A stretch of 64,000 nt of DNA from Parelaphostrongylus tenuis (GCA_019055375.1 JAHQIW010004511.1:1-64000); one strand, 5' to 3'; numbered from the stretch's first letter, positions 34,133-48,108 are shown. A program made the numbers and translations. Notes: generated by a model from the letters alone, not told the origin.

Positions 34133-35063
34133 TTTGGGTTCTTTCTGATTAGGAGGGAACAAATGTAAAGTCGATCTCATTCGCTGGAAAAAATTTTTTC
34201 ATAGGAGTGTTAGCAACCATACGAAAACTGAGACTGGAGGCTACAGTACCATGCTGCCAATTTTTCGAAACCCACCTTTATAATGCTGTAACATTCAAAA
34301 TTAAATCATATTTCAAAAAGTTATGTGTTTTTTCTCTTATCTCGTTTATATCTCGCTAGACAGAACTCCTTCCTCAGAGTGCTAGTACTCAAACTATACC
34401 ACGAGCTTCGAAGAACGCCTTAATGTGTTTGCTTTCCAAAAAGCTCTCTTGATATTTCGATATCCTGCGGCTTGACTTTCTTTGATTTATGCTCGAAACC
34501 TGCCGGACAGAGCCCTTTATTTAGACTATTGGTAATCATGTGATAGCGCAATGTTTTCTGATTCTAGCGATGTGCTTATTTCTGGAAATACGGTTTAGCA
34601 GGAAAAAGAAGATCAAGTTTTAGATTTTGGTAACGTTGTTTATAGGCTAATCGACAAGGCGAGGGCCGCGGCAGGGTGCATGGCAAGGGCGGGGCAGGGG
34701 CAGGGAAAGGCAGGGCGATCAACACTTGTTATTCAATTGAGACCTTTTCCCCACTTTGCAAGAAACTCCAAATGAATGATTGACTGAGATACTACGAAAT
34801 TTCTCTACACAATGATATGCTTTCGGGCTTTCAGTGAACTATACGCGTGATAGAAATGAAGGCGAAAGGCGAGTGTGAAACATTTTTGATGTAGATACTA
34901 TAACGACATAAAGGGGTGTGGTGTTTAGAAAAACCGGCGAAGTGGGACCGTAGCCTCAAGTCTCAGCTTTCGAATGGTCACTAACACTCCAACAAAAGTT
35001 TCCTCTACACCGAATGAGATCAGTTTTCCATTTGATCCCTCCTGATCAGAAGGAACCAAATTT
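34133..35063. mobile_element. Nonautonomous DNA element with about 125-bp terminal inverted repeats
   Basis: Left repeat 34133-34258 and right repeat 34938-35063 are inverted copies (cues: gatctcattcgctgg on the left, the complement of cgaatgagatc on the right). The interior matches 2830-3420. No transposase is seen. Relatives: 2738-3420 (one end lost) and 17582-17705 (solo end). Confidence 0.75.
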
Positions 35064-35453
35064 CGTTTGCAGTTAAGCCAGATGTTTATATCGCTCAACT
35101 CTCAAAGCCCTCAAAGTCGTTCAATAACTCTTGGATGGATTTCACTACATTTTACTGCATTAACTCTTTCGGGACGAAGTACAATAGAGAGCGTGATTCG
35201 AGCGCGATTGGATTGTGCATATGAAGTGCGATTATGACGTGCAAAAAAACCTATGAGATGTCAGCGTTCAATTGAAAGATTTCTTGAAGAAAAATAAAAC
35301 GACGCTAGTTTTGACAACCTCTCATTTGATACCGTATCTAAAAGTAACCGTTTCAGATGAAAATCGAAAATTAGAGAACTACTAGTCAAAACTGATGCGA
35401 ACTTACCACACGATGCTAGATCATGGAATCAGTGGCATTAGTCGCTTGCAATA

Positions 35454-35555
<102 letters not shown>

Positions 35556-35639
35556 CGCACCTCTCTTCAACGGCGGTGACACCAGTGCATACAAATGGAC
35601 GGACTACGTCCCCAAAGGGTTCAACATCGGAAAGTGACT

Positions 35640-37290
35640 GACTACATAATTGGCCTACACAAAGACGTAGTGTGGCTTACCCATGTAACAAGTGAGTGCT
35701 GTCACCTTCACAGATAGTTTGCTAACAATTTAGCGACCCCACAGAGACGGAGGTCTTGATCTGCCTAGGTGGATAGGATTGATGGCTCTATATGCAGTAA
35801 TGAGCACTTCTTATCATTTAGCCATGCGCTCTTTAGAACGAACATGAAACGTTAACGAAACGTTTGAAGTATGAGCGTCGGTGATGGTGTGTCAATTATA
35901 TCATAGAAAGAACCACTTTAACGCTCTATGGATGTTGTACAAAATTTTCGCGTGGTTTTTTCAAAATAGTAGGAAAATTTTTAACTATAAGCAAGCAATA
36001 CTGCAGAGGTACAGAAAAGGTATCGCCTTGTGTTATGAAGATGTGACCGATATTTGTACAGGCCGTAGTGGTAAAGACTCCCATGCCCAAAGATAACTGT
36101 TCGCCTTTCCAGTTTGAACGAATTTTCATAGACAACATGCGATTTGAAAAGAAACTCCTGAAAGAGAATTTTCCGCAACCTCGTTCAGCTCTTCCATTCT
36201 AAGCTTTACGATCCCGTAAAGTATCCCCATAGAGACTTTCTCCTTTTCTTGTTTTTTTCTCATAAATTGAACCCGATCTCCGGTTTCCTTTTCGCGGATA
36301 ATGAGGCCGTTTTTCGCTAGTAGGGCAGGTTTTTTTCCTTGGAGATCCGAGATATTTGTGAGAGTGTGGACGTTCCCAGGCCATTATCAGATATAGTGGC
36401 TAAAAGTTGAGAATCGAGGTATTTACTATCCCATAAACACTACTCAAATCTATTCAAAAACGGCGATATTATATCACTAGGTACCACTCTTAATTTGGAT
36501 TCTGATGGCAATGGAGAATGTGGTATAACGCAGCTTTACAGCTAGAATCCCTTATCACAGTGACGCCATACTTCATAGAGGTAATGGGCGATTCTAGTTA
36601 TAGATCTAAACAGAAGGTTAACAAAAAAGCATTTCACAACATTCACACGAGAAAAAAAAAACAGACCAGAAACCGAGAGTAATATATCACTGATAAAGGT
36701 TGACACGCTACTGATTAAATGGATGAGACTTTACAAAGATTTCAATCAGTAATGGTGAACTTTCAATCAAAGAAACTAACAGCTGTTTGGAAGCAATTGC
36801 TAAAAATAAGTGAGAAACAAAAATCGAATTATAAAATCGTCTTCAAAAAGTAACAAATGAAACAACGACTATCACTTCAAAATTTTCGGACGCTTTCACT
36901 AAGAAACAAAAAAACTACGAACGCCTTTTGAAAGAAATTTTTTTCCTAGAATCTTCTCGAAAACGCTCTGCAAACACCTGCGTATTGAGAAATAACGGAG
37001 AATGGTGAAAGTTGACGGCAACACGGTCGATTTTCATAACTGGTTTCATTGGTTGAGTGTAATAGTAGTAGTCGGTCGAGTTGTGCGTGACCTCACATAC
37101 AAACATATCAGACCTCGAATATTCAAATCTATGTCAATTGTATAATTGCGTTCGTCCGTATTGATCGTCACCGTAGCTCATAAGGGAACTTAAGAGGATT
37201 GAGTAATGGAGTGTAGACTTGGGTCTATACATCATCATCATAATGGCTAATGACTGACGAGATGTAGATATCGAATGACTCGTAATTTAA
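35640..37290. other. No gene supported
   Basis: AT-rich DNA without recognisable exon, RNA gene or transposon. Open frames here are short and not supported by splice signals. Confidence 0.5.
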
Positions 37291-37303
37291 TCAAATACAC
37301 AAC

Positions 37304-37621
37304 ATGCTAGGACTACAACGTCATATAGCAAACAATGAGGGCTGTGCAAAGCCTGTGCAGTTCGAAAAAAGCTTACAAAACACTTCTGTTGTTAGGAAAA
37401 AAAGTCCACTTAAAGCCGTGATGCAACAAAGTGAGTATAATATATTGATGCCGAAATCTGGAATAGCAACTGTTCAAAAGGACGAGATCCATTATGGCTG
37501 CATCTGGGGTTCTTAGAAAATATAGAAATGGACAAGATGAATGGCAACGGAAGAATTCAGATGTATACCACCTTAGAAGCACTAAGATTGAGAACTAAAA
37601 AAGTGAAGAAGATCCAGAACA
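37304..37621 (+). CDS. Weak candidate of two exons
   Basis: An ATG frame (37304-37421) ends at a good donor (caaa, then GTGAGT at 37432 region), and a second open stretch ends at another GTGAGT (about 37636). The acceptor between them is poor, and no family is recognised. It could be chance. Confidence 0.15.
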
Positions 37622-37960
37622 GCCAGAAGAAACAGTGAGTTTCATTTTGTTTACCACTGATGAACAGCTGACAACGATAAACAGATAATGAGGAGGAGAT
37701 TAACTCTCCAATGTTCTTTATTGATTACGAAGAACATCTATGATCAGAAGTCGCAGAAGATGAAGAATAAAATAGAAGTGAACAAAGTGAAATAGGAATG
37801 AAGAATACTAAAGAACTGTTACACAGATCCTACTGAGAATGATATGGCGGAAAAAAGAAAAGAAGTTAGATAGCTTTGAAGCGAACTAATAATACAGTAA
37901 GCAAGCGAAATATCAAGACAGCTATTTGCACACAGTCATAATAAAGGAGACTAGTAAAAA

Positions 37961-38717
37961 TTAGGTTGAGGAAAAACTTCCTTAACACCGCTGAAATCCA
38001 AAGTTTATACAAAAACTCAACTGAAACAACAATAATTATTCTTTTATATAAAGACCATCATCATCCAAGATCTTCTGCAAACAACCCAAAAGCTTCCAGA
38101 TCCGCTCAAAATCGCCATTTCCTGAGCTTTAAATCAGAAAACTCCTGACATGCCTATTCAACTTGATCAAATGCCTCAAACCCATGTCCAAGCAACAAAT
38201 TTCTATTAAGCGGAAATCGGACCATAATCGGACGGCGCAGCATTTGGACTGTAGGCTGGGTGCAGCCAGATCTCGCTGCCTCAAATTCATCAGATTTTTT
38301 CTTAGTCTCCTTTGCGGCGTAAGGCTTGGCATTGTCTTGGTGTAACAGCGCGCGTTTTCGACGAACCAAAGCCGGGTACTTTTCCTTCGACGCATCGTAG
38401 ACTCGGTCCAGCTGATCGCAGTGGAGTTCGGCATTGATGACGCGACCTTTCGAAACGAGTTCGAAATGTAAGACATTTTCAAAATTCCACCGAACTCTGA
38501 TCATGACCTTTTAGCTAAACGGATTTTAACGTGCAACTGATGGCGGAGCTCGATCAGATAAAAATTAAAATTTGATGCAATTCAACCAGCGCTGCCGTGA
38601 TGGTTTCTCATGGAGATACTCTGGAGGTATTCCCATGAATTTACGATAACTGACAGTGTGTGAAACATACAAAATTCAGATTTTCGCGTGTATTAAGGAA
38701 CTTCTTCCTCAACCTAG
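37961..38717 (-). pseudogene. Mariner transposon, internally deleted, both ends present
   Basis: Terminal inverted repeats: ttaggttgaggaaaaacttc (37961-37980) and the complementary end (38690-38717; reading ctaggttgaggaagaagttc on the minus strand). On the minus strand, 38504-38154 encodes the C-terminal part of a mariner transposase: FELVSKGRVINAELHCDQLD, then ALLHQDNAKPYAAKETKKK with the second catalytic Asp, and, one frame away, HPAYSPNAAPSDY with the last Asp position. Total 757 bp against about 1.3 kb for a complete mariner; the N-terminal half is deleted and a frameshift is present. Confidence 0.88.
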
Positions 38718-38719
38718 TA

Positions 38720-39930
38720 GCACGATAGCACGACATCTTCAAGGAAAGTAATGGAGAGGAAGTGAGGAAAGCATTACTGTAACTCATGACATGAAACGAT
38801 AATGAAGTAGGAACGGGGTACTACAGCTTTCGTTGATACACACATCGCACAGCGTCAGTAGATTCGAATATAACACTAACCGGAAGCGATGCATGGCATG
38901 GGAGGTGGACTGAGGGAAGAGTGTTGAGGGTTGGTGAGGGTGCTGGATGCTAAAAGAGCCGCTCTATGAGGGAAAACAGAAAAAGCCGGTTCTCTTCAGT
39001 GTCACATTTCCAAACGGACCGAAAACTGTGAAAGAAATCGAGTTTCTTTTTTTTGACTGCCATACAGTATGTTTCAGTCAAAGATTTCTCACTATAATTG
39101 GCATCCCTATACCAATAGCAAGCTCGCGGTAATGATTTCAGGTTCAGTGGACTCAATTTGACCATAAAATTTTTGAAACAGAAATTGCTGCTTCTGCATC
39201 TAGAAATATTTAACAAATTCGTCTCAAAGTTTCGACTCAGGGTTGAAAATCTTCTCTGAATCTTAACACTTTGAATAAGAATTTTCTATAAATCTGAACA
39301 TTTTACGCTATAACTTGCTAATAGACTAGTTATGGAGCAAATCTTAAAAAAATTCGTGATAAAATGACTTTAATTACTATTGTGTGAACGACACCAATGT
39401 AATTTCTAACATTTTCTGCTATCGACTGCTCTTTTACAACCCGCTCAAAACAAATTGATCTGATAAGGATATGACTTGTTTAGAGCCAATAGGCCTAGGT
39501 GCTATATAGGCGCCTAATTCGTCCTCTTGAGAGCATTGGAATCATTGCATGTAAACAACAACATTCATTGGTAGAGATGAAGAATTCAGTATTAGAGTTC
39601 TCAGATCGGTCAAAAACAAGCCAATCTCTTGCACATAAAAACGAATCCAATATACTGGAGTACAATGAAGATTTCTAATGAGAGAAGCACTATTTGAAAT
39701 AATCTGACCCAGTGAAGGTGTCTTTTTCCTAACTTTCATTCAAAAAGAATCAACAACAACAAAAAGAACAATAAGAACACGGTACCCAGTAGGAACTTCT
39801 CATTTGACCTCTTAAAATTTCAAAATCGAATGAGTATCAAGAAAGGAAAACTAGTTGAACTAATTTGATTTAATAAAATCACTCGACATATTTAAATCTA
39901 TGTATTTAAAACAGAAAAATTAGAACTAAT
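38720..39930. other. No gene supported
   Basis: AT-rich sequence with no convincing feature. Confidence 0.5.
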
Positions 39931-39940
39931 TAAGAAGTGC

Positions 39941-40391
39941 TTATAACTGATGATTTCGTTTAATCACATTTTTCCGTGTAGATCCCAGCAAATCCAGCAC
40001 TCGATTCGTTTTCTTCCTTTCATTGTCCCAAAGATCTTCGAACATTTCGCGTGCTGTTTTGAATACTGCTTTATAAACTTTGCCTTGTTCATGAATAATA
40101 TAAATGCTGGTAGAGAAAGTCTTGCGATGTCGAACAGTCCGAGCTAGGACATTCTGTAGAGCGTCCGTCGATTGATAAAGGCTTGCATCATGAACCACTC
40201 GGCCACCCTCGACTGACAATTAATGGTATCTTAGCCTTAATACATTGACGAAGAAGCCTCGTATACAGAAACTGATGCACAAAGTCTACACCTGAAATGC
40301 TTGCTGATCGGAAGTTTGATATGCACAGATACTTCCACAGGATTTGCTTCGTTCGACTTGGCAACGAAGCTTGTGGTGAATAATCACGAAA
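39941..40391 (-). CDS. Candidate 3' exons of an unrecognised gene
   Basis: Minus strand. Upstream exon from 40391 (after tcttcag) to 40292, encoding FRDYSPQASLPSRTKQILWK and 13 more residues. If a GTGTAG donor is used, the next exon runs 40212-39941 after a good attgtcag acceptor; phases agree, and it ends in a stop after NHQL. Without splicing the first frame also stays open for about 35 codons, so the boundary is uncertain. The second exon has coding-like composition (TAREMFEDLWDNERKKTNRV). No family recognised. Confidence 0.4.
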
Positions 40392-40449
40392 CTGAAGAGA
40401 TAGCTTTTATTGGACCAGTTGAGATTTTACATATAGAGCTGATAAGCTG

Positions 40450-41880
40450 TCGATGATTATAAAAAGTCCAGGAAAAAGCAAGCGTAGAAAAATAAACTAC
40501 TTAAAAATGGAAAAATCAAGAGATTCCGCACTTATTCGTTTTGCTGGTGATTTTTCATGTATTTGAGTTTTTGCTTTCGTTATCGCCTATAGAAGGTTCT
40601 TGCGGCTATTTTGATATATAACACTTATCCATTTATTTTAAGGTGTAATTATTCCGATAGCAAAAACCATTGTTAATGCTAGACAAGTAATATTGCGTGC
40701 CAAAAGCAGCACTTGAATCCAAACGATGCTCGTTAGCATGAGCAGTCGTTTTTGCTCTCGGGACAATTTCATCTTGGAACAAATGCACAAGCGCTATATA
40801 TCAAAACAACCACAGGATGCTTAAAACAATAGTAAAAACAAAAAGCCATATAAATGCATGAGATACATCCAACAAGAACGAAGAAGTCTGGAAATTTCTT
40901 GCAACTCATTATTACCACAACTCCACGTGATCTTTTGTAGATGATTTTATATTGCAGTTATATATGTATACGCATGAATCTTTAGTGTATGGATATATAT
41001 ACATATATATACATACATGATATAATATATGAATTGATGAGATATATATCATATAGAAAACCTAGAAATTCAGTAGCCTGCAAACAGATATCATCCTTTA
41101 CACATAAACTTCAAAACTCCATTTGTCATTTTCCTTACATCTCAGTCACAATTACTGCAAAACAAGCTTTCAGCACTCTGGGTTTACTCGAATTACTTCC
41201 CACAAACAGGAGCTTCGGTCACAACTATGAAGCACATTCGTACTCTCTCTCTCGGAACACCAGAGCTATACATGCAACGAAAGCGTGAAGAGAAAATCAT
41301 AGACCATATGAGATTTTTTTAATGAAAAAGTATTATTCAACATCTCTTATATTAATTGTGATGTAACATTGAGAGCATTTTGCAAAATGGCGTGCTTCCC
41401 AAAATTTGCTTTATATGCAAATTTTCTGAGCCCAATCAGCAAACCGGGAAACAGTAGTGTTAATAGATAAACGCATCAGCAACTTTTAAATACAGAGTAA
41501 AGTGTGAATGCATAAGAAGAAGCACGCGTTCCGGTATGAGTGGTACGCGAATTTAACACCCGCTTAGAGTCGAGTATTTCGCATAACACTCAACACTCTT
41601 AAAGGTGCAATAATGTGTAGATATACACATATACATATGCATATATACGTATAATCTTCTAGTGGAAGTACAACAATAAAACAGCCATAAAATGTTCACA
41701 CTGTTGCCATTGAATTGAACGAATTTTCAATGAGATGGCGAATACAGTCACACCCTATGGTTACTCATTCAGCTGTGCAAGGTGATTTGAAGTATGAAAA
41801 AACTGCTTAAATCGAAACAGAGTTCGAACTTTAGAAATTTATCAATAGACAAATGAATAAAAAATCTTCATAATAGTTTG
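40450..41880. other. No gene supported
   Basis: AT-rich DNA with small TATA-rich patches (40955-41060, 41620-41655). No exon or transposon recognised. Confidence 0.5.
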
Positions 41881-41884
41881 TTAT

Positions 41885-42120
41885 CCGTCTTTACAGTTTT
41901 CTTTCACTAAGCAAATCCCAGCACTTCCAACATTCAAATCGCTTTTTCATCTCCTTCTTGATCGTCGTAGAATACTGGTTGACACGCTGAGGACCTTGTG
42001 AGACGTTTCCTCCCACACGGCGCGATGTCAGATCTCTCCAGTTACTGTAATGGCGGCGTGCCCCCCGTGAGAAAGGCGGGCGCATCTCGTGAGATGGCAG
42101 ACTCCAGACAGCATGATGGA
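41885..42120. repeat. Dispersed repeat shared with 10505 and 12415 regions
   Basis: The stretch aatcccagcacttccaacat (41914-41933) and the later gtagaatactggttgacac (41968-41986) match 12445-12540 and partly 10525-10560. Confidence 0.5.
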
Positions 42121-42689
42121 TGCGGATGCTTCTGAGAGAGCATTTTCATCATAAAATTATGGAATTGCATTATAAAACTTTCTACAGATATATCCTCATC
42201 AAAGAGAACATCGATGTCTTCCATATTTCATCTACATTTCTTATGTTTCAACGACAAGACTACATCGCTAAATGATAACATAACGAAAATGACTATGATA
42301 GTGATAATAATTATGCTTTCGATAATGCTAATGACTATGAAAGTGATAATAATTGCCACCCTTTTGAACTGTTTGTGAGATCTGAAAGGGCACTTACACA
42401 GTGCATGCCATTCAATGTATAGACATTGCATTGACCAACAGCCGAACTTGTAGCTTATAAAATGAATCATACTTTCATTCGATACAGCTTCCTAGTAAGT
42501 GGTTGTCCATACCGGGCGCACTCTCCTCTGTCTTTGTTGTGACTCTCAATTTTCCACGGTCTTAATCGCCTACCGAGACGGCGGCGTGGAATGAAAGCGC
42601 TTGCTGCAAGAGAGCGCAGGCACAACGACAGTTTCGCACAGAAAACGCACACGCCCCGGCTAGCGAGTGTCGCGAACACGACGGCGAGG

Positions 42690-42865
42690 CGCCCCTGCCT
42701 ATCAACGGTGCGCGCCAGACTGTTAAAAGAAGTATCCTTGCAATCTCGAGGATAGCCTGAGTTCCACAGATCATTCGTTGTTGATTGCCGGAATATTAGA
42801 GGGTGCGGACAGGCTTCACGCGCGCCGCAATGAACATCACAACCACTCTGCCACGGTGCCCGAGG
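42690..42865. repeat. GC-rich tRNA-like repeat
   Basis: Shares ccttgcaatctcgaggata (42735-42753) with 10612-10630 and, inverted, with 55075-55100. Its GC content is clearly above its surroundings. Confidence 0.45.
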
Positions 42866-43828
42866 GAGAAATAAAAATAATGGAGCGGTAGAGCGTAAGA
42901 TGGAGATGCGAGGAAAAAATGTTCACAAAGTGAATTACTGCCAAAGTTAAACAAGTGGGACGAAATCAGAGAGAATTACACGTCTTTCACATTACCATAA
43001 ACTTTTCTCACCTCATAAATTATTGAGCAGGAAAAAAATGTTAAATATATCTATAAACTCCAAAATAGCACACTTTGCTACATAATGTTTGATGGGAACA
43101 TTTAACGATGCCTTCAATGATTCAGATCGTGTTGAGCCAACAATATATTTGCTTTTCTTCCATAACAATTCCTATTAACGATCCACCTCAACGACGACGA
43201 GAACTATCATGCATTACGACGGACAAACGGACGGACGGAAGGACGGTTCCACTCTAGTGGGTGTTGTACACAAAGAACAACGTCAACTTGTTGAGCTATG
43301 AAAACAAAGAATATTTCGTCAGTATCATCATCATCAACACCTTCAATCATTTCCATCAAGATCTTATTTGACCCTTATTGGAAGATAGACGAGAATATGC
43401 CGTACTCACAAAGAAGAAAAAATCATTCTTTGTTAAAAACGTCTCCATGGATGGTCGACATTCGACCTAGAGCGACTTAATGAGTATTTCTGAATGTCTT
43501 CCATCAATCTTGTCATTGAGAAAAGGACTAAAGAAGAAACTACACTCGTGTTAATGATTTTCAGTCTTCTCTGGTGATAGATCGTCACAACTGCTGTTCA
43601 AAAGCCTTCTACATTATCATAGGAATGAGTTGGCAGCTATGTTCATCTACAAACGCTAAAACCAATCTACCGACTTGGTCATGTAATTCATTAAAAAGGC
43701 AAAATCTACCATTATATTCCGTCTACTCAACCAATGAACACTTAAAGCATAGTGCGAATGTGATAAATGAACTGCATTCAGACTGATGCGAACGGCTAAA
43801 ATATTGCTTTTTCACCTTCAACAAAGCA

Positions 43829-44038
43829 TCAATCTGAGAAAAACTCCAATAAACAGTCGATTGGAACTATTTGTCGAATTTCGAGCAGAATTCCAAAAGC
43901 GGATAGAATCGGATGAATCAAAAAGCTTTCACTCGACTTTAATTTAGGTATAGTTACAAATGGACAGCGATCAACTCTATTCAGGTGGGGTTCCAAATTG
44001 AATAAGCGAGTAACTTTTAACAGTCGTGATAGTAGATG
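43829..44038 (-). CDS. Candidate exon, unrecognised
   Basis: After a cgctcag acceptor the minus strand is open for 69 codons (HLLSRLLKVTRLFNLEPHLN first) to a stop. An internal GTAACT could be the true donor after about 27 codons. No family recognised; phase does not join directly with the candidate at 45172-45493. Confidence 0.25.
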   Translation of the reverse strand, partial: HLLSRLLKVTRLFNLEPHLNRVDRCPFVTIPKLKSSESFLIHPILSAFGILLEIRQIVPIDCLLEFFSD

Positions 44039-44059
44039 CTGAGCGAAGGGCACAGCAAA

Positions 44060-45090
44060 GGCTTCGATGGTATTAGCGGGAACGCGCGCTGCTCCGGAAA
44101 AGTGAGTCGTGGTTCGGGTCCATTACACATGCAGCAGGTTCCACATTTTGTGGCCGTAATTTAGTCTTAAAAATCGTTTCATTGACGTAAACATGCACAA
44201 TATGCATATTTTACAGAAAAAACATCGAGTTAGAATTATTAAACCTCTTAAGGAGAGAATATCTATTTAGGATAAGAGAAAGATAAAAACAGACAGAAAC
44301 AGAGAAACACAGAAGGATAGAAAAGGGAATACAAAAATTAATATGTACAGAAACAGATAGGAGGATATACAAAAAATAACGTCTCATTTGAGTAAGGTGA
44401 AATTCCACATCGAAACAACATATAATAAATCATCGAATATTTGTCTAAAGTACTTTTTTGGCTCTAAGAAAGAGACGCTACTTGGCTTTTCACTCTTGCT
44501 TCTCAGAAGACGTCAGAGTTTTCAAATTGAATGCTTTGTAACCAAAAAATCTTTATATTGTTAAAAAAAAAGAAAAAAACACTTTTGTAATGGTATCAAA
44601 ATAGACACCAATTACTTCAAACGAAAATGTGAAAGGAAAAACAGAGAACTAAGAAAATTTTCGCGAGTACGTTGGATTCTCTATGATACAATTCCTTGAC
44701 TGAATCTGAATTTACTAAAAGGAGACATTCACAAAAACCCTTTAGAATTATGTGACAGTGGAAATCACGCAACACAAAAAAAAAGGAAGAAAAGAATATG
44801 GAAAACAAAAAAGATTAGCGTGTTAGCAGTGAAGAAAAAGGAATCTACACAGAATTTCTAATCACTTCGCAGAAAATCGAATTGATATAAATAGTCAAAT
44901 CTTGCTCTTACTACATAAAAAGAAGAATATTTCAGGATATTGATTGTACTGTGAAATCGGAAGGAACAAAATGACTGTCTAAACTCAGAATGACGAGTAC
45001 GAGGGCAAGTAGCAGATTGGGAGCATCGTTAAAATAATAAGCAGTGATTAAATGAGCTTTTCAGTTTCAAAGATCGAAATTTCCACATAA
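44060..45090. other. No gene supported
   Basis: AT-rich DNA. A tRNA-like SINE head may lie at 44068-44140 (ggttcgggtcc at 44113-44123 resembles a B box). Confidence 0.4.
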
Positions 45091-45171
45091 CGATAGACTA
45101 AGGAACATAATAAGCTTTCATATGAACAGGAGAAGGTGCATGGTAGGCAGTGTACGTAGTACGCAACGTAC

Positions 45172-45493
45172 CTGATTGAGAATAAAGAAGGAGATTTAGT
45201 TGATCGGCTGGTGGTAAACGTCTAGCCCATTCACAGATAGCAGCTGTTCGATGCTTCTCTTGCATATATAATTCATACTTTTCTGTAGATGGGTAAGTTT
45301 GTACATTTGGTCTCATACCAACATGGCGATTTCCATATGGACAGTGTCGATTCGGTCTGGGTTTGCACAACTTTTCTCGAATATTACTGGCCGTTGTTAA
45401 TGGCTGGGAGCCGATATGAGAACTTCGATATGATCGTAAACTTCTCAGTCGTTTTCGAATATCCTGTGAAGCGTTCGCAGGTGCTTCGGACAT
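45172..45493 (-). CDS. Candidate first coding exon, unrecognised
   Basis: ATG at 45493, open for 107 codons plus one base, ending at a strong donor (CAG, then GTACGT at 45171-45166). Beyond the donor the frame also continues to a stop at 45098. The product is basic at the start (DIRKRLRSLRSYRSS), then CPYGNRHVGMRPN and a likely helix AAICEWARRLPPADQLNLLL. Composition is more coding-like than the opposite strand. No family was recognised and no matching next exon was assigned. Confidence 0.45.
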
Positions 45494-46079
45494 TTCAAAT
45501 GTGGAATAGACGTCACTGAGCTCTTCGACGCTTCAGAGCAGTAATCAGTAAGAAGTAAGGAGCTTTTCTTGCAAATGGAAATAAACGGACCACAGCTTGC
45601 CCAGGCACCGACGATAAGAAGTTGTTCTTTAGCCGAGTTGCTTTGAGACGGAGTACGATAAAAATTTCGTCGGAAGACAGGAAATGTGTGCTAGAAAAAG
45701 TCACACATAGGATTCCAATGATGTGAACACAATGTGAGATTTTTCGTGGGGTCTAGACGAATTTGCAACTGGAAGTGAGCGCCTTGGCCACGCCTTTCCT
45801 CCGCGTCCGGGAACAAGGAGAGGTTGGAGAGGAGAGAGGAATTGAATCCGATCGAGAAATCCGCTCTATCGTGAACTTAGCTACCTTCTGATCCTTGGAC
45901 AGTGTTTATCAACAGACAGGTCACTCAAGCAAACACTGAACTCCCATCGTCTCCGTCTGATACTGTGACCACAAACGCTATCAAATCGTTCATGGCGCGA
46001 ACCACCATACCACATGTACAGCTGTAAACATAAACAGCTTCCGAATTTTTCAAAAGATACGCGAGAGGTCACACTGAAT

Positions 46080-47290
46080 GATATCTATATCAACAAAAGA
46101 TGTTTCTAGAAAACAAGATGAGGCCTATTCAATCAAATCATTCATGAATTCGTTCAAGTAGATGCTTTGCAATGTGAGGCGTGTAATTCCAACTAAAATA
46201 GCAGGCCAGTCATTCAACCTCTAATAAAAACGCATATGATAGGCTTCAAGTTTCATTTCATAGAGTATCATAATGGCGTCAAACAACTTCTTCAAAAATA
46301 GATGGTCGAGAATTTGAAAAAGGGACACCAATAGCGTGCCTTTCGACTCTTTCAAAGAATCTGTTGTAAAAAAGTGCACTAATTTTTCAACAAGTGTTAC
46401 CTGCGTAGTTAGGACGAGAGCGAAAAGCCTCCGAAAGAGTTAAACTCATTATTCACACCAGAAAAAACCAGCCTACTCTCCAGGAATAAGAAATCACGAA
46501 CTCGTTGTGCAATAAATTTTTAACCACAACAGTCATTCTCAAAGTCAAATTTTCAAAACTAATATAACAGAATCTCTAATGGTATCCACGATTTCTGGGC
46601 CCATGTGCAAGAATAATCGGAATGGAAAGTAAGTAGTGAAGAGGAAAAAAAAAAGATATATAAACGTATGGCGAATTGACTATATCTTCAGGAAGCGTGT
46701 ATGAAACATTTTAGAGCTTGATTATCAGCTAACATGGCATATAAATTCATTGCTGGATTGTTTCTTCGGTGATGTTGCTCATTCTCAAATAAGCTTCGAT
46801 TCATCAGTACTGTACAAGTAAATGAAGTACTACCTACCACATTTGAGATACTTCTGAGCTTCAATGAACTCACAATATAACTGATGAAAACAGATGAATA
46901 ACGTGCCATTCACCAATCATTACATGAGCATTTCTGTTGATTTCGTTTCACATTCATCTCAAGAATTTTTTAACGTTCTGAGTCGCGCTTAAGAGTGAAA
47001 CGTTAACGTTACTGTAATTTTCCTGGATCGTGCCGGCCCAAGTTGCCGCGTAGTTCAATATTGGCCTGACCCAAATACGAATTCACTCGGCGACGTATCC
47101 GTTTTCACGCATTTCTCACAAAGAGAATCAAATTCACAAAATAATCACATTTGGCACGAAAAACGAATTACGTAGATGTTTGACGATGAAAAGGAACGAC
47201 TGAACGATCTGATAAAATCCCGTCTTCTGTCATTCTAACATCACTTACACAACAGCAAGATGTTTTTCGTCATCGCCACATTCAAGGTCC
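46080..47290. other. No gene supported
   Basis: AT-rich; no exon, RNA gene or transposon recognised. Confidence 0.5.
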
Positions 47291-47304
47291 AAAACTTTCC
47301 ACTA

Positions 47305-47527
47305 CTAGAGATTGTTCAGATTGATCTCTGAGATGCCGTTAGAATCGTCATTAACAAGATCTAGAGCTTTAACTTCTATTAAGTCCATATTTCTTTTATG
47401 GTCTTTATGGCAGGATACTGTGTTAAATACAATGACGGGCGATATTGGGATAAGAGCAAAAACTCGGAACCTCACATGGAACTCAGACTCGACATTTTCC
47501 CTACCAGTGTTATCCCATCCTAGAAAC
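47305..47527 (-). CDS. Candidate terminal exon, unrecognised
   Basis: After a gatttcag acceptor the minus strand is open in phase 1 for 73 codons to a TAG. The text includes GWDNTGRENVESEFHVRFRV, a hydrophobic stretch (ALIPISPVIVF) and an acidic end (DLVNDDSNGISEINL). A further open stretch lies upstream at 48042-47857 on the same strand. No family recognised. Confidence 0.4.
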
Positions 47528-48108
47528 CTGAAATCTCAAACTTTTATGTCAAACACAAAATTACGTTAGGTGTGGAGAGAACTTCAAAACTTCAGTGATA
47601 TGAGCGCGTAAGATCATCTTTTCGAAGTTTTTATATGCATCATTTTACCGTTGATAAGAGTATAAAGTAGATGTAGTTACGATATTGACCCACGAACGAG
47701 TAATACTTTGTGCTCGACTCAAATTCTCGGATCATCGACACGTTTGGGCTAAAACATGTGGGCATGTGGATTTCGAGCTAAGACTGAAATGAGTTGCTTC
47801 TCTCTTGGGAAACCTATCCAAGGTCGAGTTTTTTCCTTGATAGTTACCAATTTCGCTCAATCGGTGGTGGATCTTCGATGCCAGAAAAACTTTTTTCGTA
47901 AACTGAAATTGATTGTATGAGTGTAAAATTGCTCGGAACGAAATTGAAAGGAGATGGGAACGCCGTTGATAATGGGGACATCAAAGATTTTTCTTTCCTC
48001 AATGTTCAACTGTTTTCCTTTCTGACCTTCTTTTGGGGGCAATGATTGCTTGAGAAGAAGAATTATTGAAAGTTTCTCTTGGTTCAGAAGCCGGAGGGAA
48101 ACACGAGC

